Assembly (NCBI GenBank): GCA_015068935.1
Contig: SVJO01000001.1
Coordinates: 1 to 64,000 of the forward strand
Direction of reading: 5' to 3'
Source of the DNA: Oscillospiraceae bacterium
Lineage (GTDB): Bacteria > Bacillota > Clostridia > UBA1381 > UBA9506
DNA length: 64,000 nucleotides
Positions 58,558-64,000 of the stretch are shown here, one piece after another. The position numbers and the translations under genes are program-made. Positions within the stretch are counted from its first letter, which is position 1. Every line of letters begins with the position of its first letter. The notes below the pieces were generated by a model that saw only the letters and a list, made by a program, of their open reading frames with translations, was not told where the DNA came from and did no database searches.

Positions 58558-58998
58558 TCAAACCTGCTCCTTTAAGTCGCTGATTTCTTTTGTCATTATC
58601 AGTTTTGTTCCTTCTCCTGTTTTTGAAATAATTTCCAGAGAATCCATAAATGTTTCCATTACTGTAAATCCCATGCCCGAGCGCTCTTCCCCATCGCTTT
58701 CGGTATAAAAAGGCTGTCTTGCCTTTTCTTTATCGGCAATTCCTTTTCCGTTATCTTCAATTATCAATTTAACAGTCTTATCATTAAGCTCGCACTCAAT
58801 TTTTATAATTCCGATTTTATCTCCGTATCCATGAATTACTGCATTAGTTACCCCTTCGGAAAGTGCTGTTTTTATATCTGCGATTTCCTCAACAGTAGGG
58901 TCAAGCTGAGAAACAAATGCGGCTACTGTTGCCCGTGCAAAGCTTTCATTTCCTGACAGACTTGGAAACTCTAACTTCATTTTATTATTTGTCTTCAT
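58558..58998 (-). CDS. spoIIAB: anti-sigma-F factor SpoIIAB
   Basis: The 146-residue GHKL-type kinase has [13 protein letters not shown] (N box) and [10 protein letters not shown] plus [13 protein letters not shown] (ATP lid). It binds sigma-F or phosphorylates SpoIIAA on a serine. It is the middle gene of the operon, 11 bp after spoIIAA and 10 bp before sigF. Length and motifs are normal. Confidence 0.95.
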   Translation of the reverse strand: MKTNNKMKLEFPSLSGNESFARATVAAFVSQLDPTVEEIADIKTALSEGVTNAVIHGYGDKIGIIKIECELNDKTVKLIIEDNGKGIADKEKARQPFYTESDGEERSGMGFTVMETFMDSLEIISKTGEGTKLIMTKEISDLKEQV

Positions 58999-59009
58999 AT
59001 TTCATCCTC

Positions 59010-59345
59010 CTAAATGCTTTCAATCGCCTGTTTGATATCGTCATATACTTTAATAATCTTTTTCAAGCCCGACATTGAAATCAGCTTATCAATCTGTCTG
59101 CTTTTACAGACTATCTGAACTTTTCCGCCCATCGCTGAAATGAGTTTAAATCTGCCGATAATCATCCCTATCCCCGAGCTGTCCATAAAGGTCAGATTAC
59201 TAAAATCAAAAATCAGATTTTTAGCTGATTTATTAATTATACATCTCTCTAGTTTCTCCCTTACCTCTTCGGCGCTGTGATGGTCAAGTTCGCCTGACAT
59301 TTTGGCAATTAATGTATCTTTGTTCATGCTTAAAACTACCTGCAA
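59010..59345 (-). CDS. spoIIAA: anti-anti-sigma-F factor SpoIIAA
   Basis: The 111-residue STAS protein has the phosphoserine motif MDSSGIGM with the modifiable serine near S57. It starts at TTG after GAGGAGG; an in-frame ATG (59327) lacks that spacing. Dephosphorylated SpoIIAA attacks the SpoIIAB-sigma-F complex to start forespore gene expression. The sigma-H promoter and Spo0A boxes upstream are conserved. Confidence 0.94.
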   Translation of the reverse strand: MQVVLSMNKDTLIAKMSGELDHHSAEEVREKLERCIINKSAKNLIFDFSNLTFMDSSGIGMIIGRFKLISAMGGKVQIVCKSRQIDKLISMSGLKKIIKVYDDIKQAIESI

Positions 59346-59384
59346 AACAAAAACCTCCTCTGTTTACATAATATTCCATATATT

Positions 59385-59412
59385 ATTCTGCTTTTATTAT
59401 TGACAATCCTTC
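59385..59412 (-). promoter_or_regulatory. sigma-H promoter of spoIIA
   Basis: On the minus strand GAAGGATTG (-35; consensus RWAGGAWWT) and AGAAT (-10; HGAAT) are 14 bp apart. In B. subtilis the same operon uses sigma-H. Confidence 0.75.
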
Positions 59413-59431
59413 GTAAAAATATAAGAGTTTT

Positions 59432-59457
59432 TGTCGAATTAAAATAATTTTTCGACA
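59432..59457. promoter_or_regulatory. two inverted Spo0A boxes
   Basis: TGTCGAA at 59432-59438 and its reverse complement TTCGACA at 59451-59457 lie upstream of the spoIIA promoter. TGTCGAA is the 0A-box core bound by Spo0A~P. Confidence 0.8.
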
Positions 59458-59517
59458 ATTTTTTTATAAAGAAATATATTTATTTGCACCATGCTTAAAA
59501 ACTTAAAACCAAATCAG

Positions 59518-59546
59518 TTGACAGTCCCCTATAAATATGGTATAAT
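59518..59546 (+). promoter_or_regulatory. sigma-A promoter of xseB operon
   Basis: TTGACA (59518-59523) and TATAAT (59541-59546) are 17 bp apart. It is divergent from spoIIA and drives xseB-ispA. Confidence 0.9.
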
Positions 59547-59608
59547 TTTAATGGTTAGACTTTATTATTCAGTCGTAAAAAATCGGCTGAAAAAATAGGA
59601 GCAATCAT

Positions 59609-59833
59609 ATGTCAGAACAAAAATTTGAAACATCAATGCAAAACTTAGAAACCATCATTAAAAAGCTTGAGAGCGGTGATGTTGAGCTTTCTGAGGCTTT
59701 AGAGCTTTTTGAAAAAGGAATAGGCCTTTCTAAAGAGCTTCGTGAAACTCTTGATAAGGCTGAGCAGAAAGTTACAAAGCTGACAGCCGAATCTCAGCCG
59801 AAGGAAGAAATTTTTGATAATCCTGAGGAGTAA
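59609..59833 (+). CDS. xseB: exodeoxyribonuclease VII small subunit
   Basis: The 74-residue protein has the XseB pattern FETSMQNLETIIKKLESGDVELSEALELFEKG, which folds as two helices that bind the large subunit. Exonuclease VII degrades single-stranded DNA. The large subunit gene is not adjacent in the window. The ATG follows GGAGC and a consensus promoter. Confidence 0.93.
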   Translation: MSEQKFETSMQNLETIIKKLESGDVELSEALELFEKGIGLSKELRETLDKAEQKVTKLTAESQPKEEIFDNPEE

Positions 59834-59856
59834 TTCCGTTTAATAAGGAGGAAACA

Positions 59857-60735
59857 ATGGATTTTTTATTTGAATTTGAAAAAAAGATTAATCTAACAGA
59901 ACAGTACTTAAGTAAATATTTCATGGAAAACGACAACCATCAGAAAGCCATATATGAGGCTATGAAATATAGCCTTTTATCTGGAGGAAAAAGAATTCGT
60001 CCTGTACTTACACTGAGCTGCTGTGAGCTTTTTGGCGGTGGCGAGGAAGTCATGCCGTTTGCATGTGCTCTAGAAATGATTCATGCATATTCTTTAATTC
60101 ACGACGACCTTCCATGTATGGATAATGATGATTTAAGACGAGGCAAACCAACTAATCATGTAGTTTACGGCGAAGCAATGGCGCTTTTAGCAGGCGACGG
60201 ATTGCTTACCCGCGCTTTTGAGGTTGCGCTAACAAATTCTGAGCTTTTGCCCAATATAACTGTTGATGCTTTAAAACTTCTCAGCGCTGCAGCAGGAACA
60301 GAAGGTATGATTGGCGGCCAGGTAATTGATATGGAATCCGAAGAAAAAGATATTGATTCTGTTACACTAATGACAATGCATCTTCACAAAACAGGTGCCT
60401 TAATCATGGCAGCAGCAAAAATTGGAGCATTGATTGGCGGTGCAACAAAAGAAGATATTTTAAAAATGGAATCCTTCTCAAGATACCTTGGAATTGCTTT
60501 CCAAATCAAAGATGATATTTTAGATGTCGAAGGAAATGAGGAGCTTTTAGGAAAGCCCGTTGGAAGCGATAAAATAAATCATAAAACCACATTTGTTACT
60601 CTCTATGGAATTGAACAGGCAAAGAAAATGCTTGAGGATTACACCTTAAAGGCTATAGAGGTTATTTCAGAATATGGAGAGAAAGCTGATTTTCTGAAAG
60701 AATTTTCAAATTACTTATTAAGCAGAGACAGATAA
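59857..60735 (+). CDS. ispA: polyprenyl (farnesyl/geranylgeranyl) diphosphate synthase
   Basis: The 292-residue protein has the first aspartate-rich motif HDDLPCMDNDD, a GKR(I)RP start and the second motif KDDILD, with GDGLL between. It condenses isopentenyl diphosphate with allylic diphosphates. Residues before the first motif (SLIHDDLPCMD) suit the FPP/GPP-type chain length. xseB-ispA order is usual in Clostridia. Confidence 0.92.
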   Translation: MDFLFEFEKKINLTEQYLSKYFMENDNHQKAIYEAMKYSLLSGGKRIRPVLTLSCCELFGGGEEVMPFACALEMIHAYSLIHDDLPCMDNDDLRRGKPTNHVVYGEAMALLAGDGLLTRAFEVALTNSELLPNITVDALKLLSAAAGTEGMIGGQVIDMESEEKDIDSVTLMTMHLHKTGALIMAAAKIGALIGGATKEDILKMESFSRYLGIAFQIKDDILDVEGNEELLGKPVGSDKINHKTTFVTLYGIEQAKKMLEDYTLKAIEVISEYGEKADFLKEFSNYLLSRDR

Positions 60736-60751
60736 AACAGGAGGAATAGCC

Positions 60752-61210
60752 TTGAATTTTTTTACAGAACTGCTTGAAAACAAAATCCTATTAACTGCAA
60801 TTCTCGGTTGGTTCATTGCACAAACCATGAAGGTTATTTTAGTACTAATACAGAACAAACGTCTTGACTGGAGCAGATTTGTAGGCTCTGGAGGAATGCC
60901 AAGTTCTCATTCATCCTTTGTCATATCGCTGACATCTGCAGTTGGATATACAGAAGGTGTCTCCTCTGCCCTTTTTGCCGTTTGCGCTGTTTTGTCGTTT
61001 GTTGTTATGTATGATGCATCTGGTGTCAGACGTGCAACTGGAATTCAGGCAAAGGTTATAAATAAGCTGGTTGATTCATACGAGGAAAGCGAAGATGTTG
61101 AAATTTCCAACGAGAAATTAAAAGAGCTTATTGGTCACTCTCCTTTAGAGGTTTTAGCTGGTGCTATTGTAGGTCTTTTGACTGCAATTTTAGTTTATAA
61201 ATGTTTCTAG
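60752..61210 (+). CDS. divergent PAP2-family membrane protein (DUF212)
   Basis: The 152-residue protein starts at TTG after GGAGGA. It has hydrophobic segments and the motif SGGMPSSHSSFVISLTSAVG, the DUF212 signature, a divergent PAP2 phosphatase motif with conserved serine and histidine. It probably dephosphorylates an isoprenoid or lipid phosphate, fitting the ispA gene just upstream. Confidence 0.85.
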   Translation: MNFFTELLENKILLTAILGWFIAQTMKVILVLIQNKRLDWSRFVGSGGMPSSHSSFVISLTSAVGYTEGVSSALFAVCAVLSFVVMYDASGVRRATGIQAKVINKLVDSYEESEDVEISNEKLKELIGHSPLEVLAGAIVGLLTAILVYKCF

Positions 61211-61224
61211 AATAGATTTCAGAT

Positions 61225-61264
61225 GAGGTTAGTTATAGGAGATTTTTCTTCATTAACTAACCTC
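61225..61264 (+). other. hairpin upstream of aroE
   Basis: GAGGTTAGTTA and TAACTAACCTC form an 11-bp perfect stem with an 18-base loop. No T-run follows, so it might be an attenuator or RNA-stability element rather than a terminator. Confidence 0.5.
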
Positions 61265-61301
61265 GTTATAAATTTAATTATACAAAAGCGAGGTTATAAT
61301 T

Positions 61302-62147
61302 ATGTATACAACTTCAAAAACTAAGCTGTTTGGTATTTTTGGATACCCTGTAGGCCATGTAATGTCCCCCAGACTTCAAAGTCTTTTAGCTGAAAAAACA
61401 AACAAGGACATTGCATATGTTGCTTTTAGTGCGTCTCCTGAGGAATTCTCAGCAAAATTTGAAGCTGCCAAACTTCTTGCCTCAGGCTTTAATATAACTG
61501 TACCTCACAAACTGCGTGTTATGGACCATCTGGATATTGTCGACGACAGCGCTAAAACTATAGGAGCAGTTAACACAGTTGTAAAAAAAGACGGTAAATG
61601 GTATGGCTATAACACAGACGGTCCTGGTTTTCTCAAATCTCTTAATGTGAATAAAACAGATGTTAAGGGTAAAAATATACTAATGCTCGGTGCTGGCGGA
61701 GCGGCACGCGCAGTTGCCTATACGTTAGCTTCAAACGGCGCTAAAAGCATTACGATAACTGCAAGAACGCAGGAAAAAGCAGACGATATCGGTGCAATAA
61801 TCAAAGCAAACACCAATACAGAATACTGTGGAATTTTCAAACCCGACTTAAAATATGACATTATAATTAATGCTACACCCGTTGGCATGCATCCCAACGA
61901 GGATAAAAACCCATTTGACTCTTTTGATATTGTTACAGAAAATACTGTTTGCTGTGACCTTATATATTCTCCATGGGAAACTCTTTTCTTAAAAGAGGCA
62001 AAGATACGCGGATCGAAAACGATAAATGGCTTTGGTATGCTATGTTATCAGGGTATTCTTGCTTTTGAGCATTTTACCGGTGAAAAATTCCCCAATAGTT
62101 TTTTTGAAGAAATTTATGAGTTGTTTTTAAAAGAATTCAGGAAGTGA
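61302..62147 (+). CDS. aroE: shikimate dehydrogenase
   Basis: The 281-residue enzyme reduces 3-dehydroshikimate with NADPH in aromatic amino acid synthesis. It shows the substrate site GYPVGHVMSPRLQ, the catalytic lysine in NITVPHKL, the NTDGPGF aspartate motif and the GAGGAARAVA nucleotide-binding loop. A hairpin upstream could regulate it. Its stop overlaps the next gene's possible GTG start. Confidence 0.95.
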   Translation: MYTTSKTKLFGIFGYPVGHVMSPRLQSLLAEKTNKDIAYVAFSASPEEFSAKFEAAKLLASGFNITVPHKLRVMDHLDIVDDSAKTIGAVNTVVKKDGKWYGYNTDGPGFLKSLNVNKTDVKGKNILMLGAGGAARAVAYTLASNGAKSITITARTQEKADDIGAIIKANTNTEYCGIFKPDLKYDIIINATPVGMHPNEDKNPFDSFDIVTENTVCCDLIYSPWETLFLKEAKIRGSKTINGFGMLCYQGILAFEHFTGEKFPNSFFEEIYELFLKEFRK

Positions 62148-62152
62148 AACAA

Positions 62153-63040
62153 ATGATAGACTTAATGCCGTTAACTTTAAAATCTAAGGAAATAGTTTCG
62201 CCATATTTTAAAAATATAACAAATTCTGTATATAATTTTACTACGGCTTTTCTTTGGGGTGGCGAAAAATATGTTAAATACAGTATAATTGACGGTTCTT
62301 TAGTGCTCTTTTATGAATATCCCAAAAGTCCTCTGTGTGCAAGTTACCCATTAGGAGATGGCGACAAAAGAAGCGCAATACTTTTTGCATGTGACTATAT
62401 GAAATCAAAAGGAGTTACTCCTGTTTTCAGAAATTTATCTCCCTTTATGGCTGATGAATTAAAGTCACTTTTCCCAAATGAATTTGAATATATTCCTGAC
62501 AGAAATGCCTTTGATTATATATATGAAACAAAAAAGCTCATTGATTTAAGCGGAAAAGAACTTCATTCAAAGCGAAATCATTATAATTATTTTAAAAAAA
62601 CCTATAACTATAAATATTTGAAAATGACTCAGGATGATACAAGGGAATGCAAAGCATTATTTGATAAATGGATTGAAGGTAAGGAAAGAACAAAATGGCT
62701 CGAAGCATCGAGAGAAGCTACTTTTAAGGCTCTTGATAACCTTAATGAATTAGCTTTAACCGGAGGTGTGATTAAAGTAGGCAATGAAATTTGCGCCTTT
62801 TCTCTTGGAGAGGCAGTCTCTTTTGATACTGCTTTAATTCATTTTGAGGTTGCGCTCTCTGGTTTAAGAGGTGCATTTAATGCTATAAACTGTGAATTCT
62901 GTGCTAATGAATGGAAGGATTTTACTTATATTAACCGCGAAGAAGACATGGGTATAGAAAATTTAAGAAAAACAAAAGAGGCATATAAACCTGTATTTTT
63001 ACTAGAAAAAATTAATGCAGTTTTGAAAAATTCCTGCTGA
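62153..63040 (+). CDS. DUF2156 protein (LPG synthetase C-terminal-like)
   Basis: The product has 295 residues from ATG 62153 after AGGAAG (a GTG at 62144 is possible). It has two GNAT-like halves, including SKRNHYNYF and the LIHFEVALSGLRGAFNAIN region. This DUF2156 fold is shared with lysyl-phosphatidylglycerol synthases. Free-standing members may transfer an amino acid to a lipid or peptide. The substrate is unknown. Confidence 0.8.
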   Translation: MIDLMPLTLKSKEIVSPYFKNITNSVYNFTTAFLWGGEKYVKYSIIDGSLVLFYEYPKSPLCASYPLGDGDKRSAILFACDYMKSKGVTPVFRNLSPFMADELKSLFPNEFEYIPDRNAFDYIYETKKLIDLSGKELHSKRNHYNYFKKTYNYKYLKMTQDDTRECKALFDKWIEGKERTKWLEASREATFKALDNLNELALTGGVIKVGNEICAFSLGEAVSFDTALIHFEVALSGLRGAFNAINCEFCANEWKDFTYINREEDMGIENLRKTKEAYKPVFLLEKINAVLKNSC

Positions 63041-63066
63041 AAATGCTTGAATAAAGGGGTGAACCT

Positions 63067-64000
63067 ATGCAGGCACAAAATAATGATAAAGAATCTGTAA
63101 AAGAACTCTGGGCTTATGCTTTTGATGAGCAGGAGCCTTTTTTATCCGAATTCTTTGATAATTTCTGGAAGGCTGAAGATGCTCTTGTCATCAAAGAAGA
63201 TTCAAAGCTTGCAGGCGCTCTTTTAATGATTCCATATTGCGTCTCTTTAAATTCATCACCTGTTATGTCTGCATATATTGTAGGTGTCAGTGTGGCAAGT
63301 GAGTTCAGAGGTAGGAAATTTTCAAAAAAACTCATGCGAGAATGTCTCATAGAGCAGAAAAATCGAAATATGGCTCTTAGCCTTTTAATTCCTTTTAACT
63401 ACGAATTTTATAACAAACTGGGTTACAGGATGTGCTATACTCTTGACATTTATGAACTTACTCAGGACAACCTCCCCTATATAGAAGACATCTCCCCCGT
63501 TAAACGGGTTCAGGTTTGTGATTATAAAAAGCTGAATTCTGTATATAATGATTTTTGCCGTGATAAAAACGGATATATCATCAGAACTAAAGACGACTGG
63601 GAATATATCTTTTTTGAGCAAAAACTATCAGGCGGAGGAATTTTTGCTGTTGAAAATGATAATTCATTCTCAGGTTATGCCTCCTTTTCGGAGAAAAACG
63701 GAGAAATTTTTGTACGTGAGCTTGTTTATAAAGATAATAACTCGCTCTTAAGCCTTCTGTCTGAATTTAAAAAATATAAAAAAATAAAAATAAGAACTGT
63801 CTCAGATAAACTCCTTTTAAAGCAGATTTTAAATCCAAAAAATGTTTTGAAAACTATCCCCACTGTCATGGCGAGGGTAACAGACATTGAAAAAGTTTTA
63901 TCTTTATATGACATCTCGGATTTAAAAATCAAAATAAAAGATGATTTAATTGAAGAAAACTGCGGAACATACGAAAAAATTGACAATAAAATTTTAAAAA
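63067..64000 (+). CDS. GNAT acetyltransferase, Eis-like (partial at right edge)
   Basis: The open frame runs from the ATG after AAAGGGGTG to the window edge (311 codons, no stop). The N-terminal GNAT core has GVSVASEFRGRKFSKKLM, the acetyl-CoA-binding pattern, followed by YKLGYR-type NKLGYRMCY and a second domain as in Eis-type proteins. It may acetylate an amine; the substrate is unknown. The C-terminal sterol-carrier-like end is missing. Confidence 0.82.
   Translation, partial: MQAQNNDKESVKELWAYAFDEQEPFLSEFFDNFWKAEDALVIKEDSKLAGALLMIPYCVSLNSSPVMSAYIVGVSVASEFRGRKFSKKLMRECLIEQKNRNMALSLLIPFNYEFYNKLGYRMCYTLDIYELTQDNLPYIEDISPVKRVQVCDYKKLNSVYNDFCRDKNGYIIRTKDDWEYIFFEQKLSGGGIFAVENDNSFSGYASFSEKNGEIFVRELVYKDNNSLLSLLSEFKKYKKIKIRTVSDKLLLKQILNPKNVLKTIPTVMARVTDIEKVLSLYDISDLKIKIKDDLIEENCGTYEKIDNKILK

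Noticed and set aside
1-64000. CRISPR arrays, rRNA and tRNA genes
   Set aside because: No regular repeat-spacer pattern, rRNA segment or tRNA cloverleaf with a TTCGANNC-type arm was recognised by eye. The prophage uses a protein gene, not a tRNA, as attachment site.

Overview
The window is AT-rich DNA from a spore-forming member of the Clostridia. Evidence for this is the spore coat operon cotJ, spoVT, a complete spoIIA operon (spoIIAA-spoIIAB-sigF) with its sigma-H/Spo0A control region, rubrerythrin, a 2-oxoacid:ferredoxin oxidoreductase-type ferredoxin subunit, and strong AGGAGG ribosome binding sites. No rRNA, tRNA or CRISPR array was seen.

Layout. (1) Positions 1-1612 hold host genes: the end of a ferredoxin subunit, a P-loop ATPase, cotJA, cotJB and the first 65 codons of cotJC. 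(2) Positions 1607-44537 hold a complete siphovirus-type prophage of about 42.9 kb, inserted inside cotJC by a large serine recombinase. Its order is recombinase (minus strand), two XRE regulators with an SOS-type box and operators, early genes (LysM membrane protein, PAPS-reductase-like protein, exonuclease/Sak4/SSB recombination module, HNH endonuclease, a frameshifted helicase, VRR-NUC), many tiny overlapping ORFs, a P4-type primase-helicase with an iteron-like array, a putative small terminase, an accessory island (minus-strand ArdA anti-restriction cassette, serine resolvase, GIY-YIG protein), large terminase, portal, Com-like protein, scaffold, capsid, tail tube, frameshifted tail chaperones, connectors, tape measure, distal tail and fibre proteins, holin-like proteins and amidase. 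(3) Positions 44538-44936 are the rest of cotJC. (4) Positions 45080-64000 are host chromosome: SDR oxidoreductase, YolD plus a Y-family DNA polymerase under a LexA-type box, asparaginase, endonuclease IV, rubrerythrin, spoVT, a YfhO-type membrane protein, two half-size TSUP transporters, a PucR/CdaR-type regulator, ftsEX, the spoIIA operon, xseB-ispA-DUF212, aroE, a DUF2156 protein and the start of an Eis-like acetyltransferase.

The main observation is that both halves of cotJC are intact. Joining them at a shared GA dinucleotide restores a 196-codon manganese-catalase-type coat protein without changing a residue. The reciprocal join gives a 52-bp attP with near-perfect inverted arms centred on the same GA. 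This is the architecture of sporulation-gene intervening elements (skin in sigK, SPbeta in spsM), so the prophage could be excised in the mother cell to rebuild cotJC. The prophage also carries a box identical to the host LexA-type box of the Y-family polymerase gene, placed over a small gene that runs antisense into its repressor gene. This suggests a second, DNA-damage-driven exit route. Functional statements are inferred from sequence motifs and recognised families; nothing was searched or computed.
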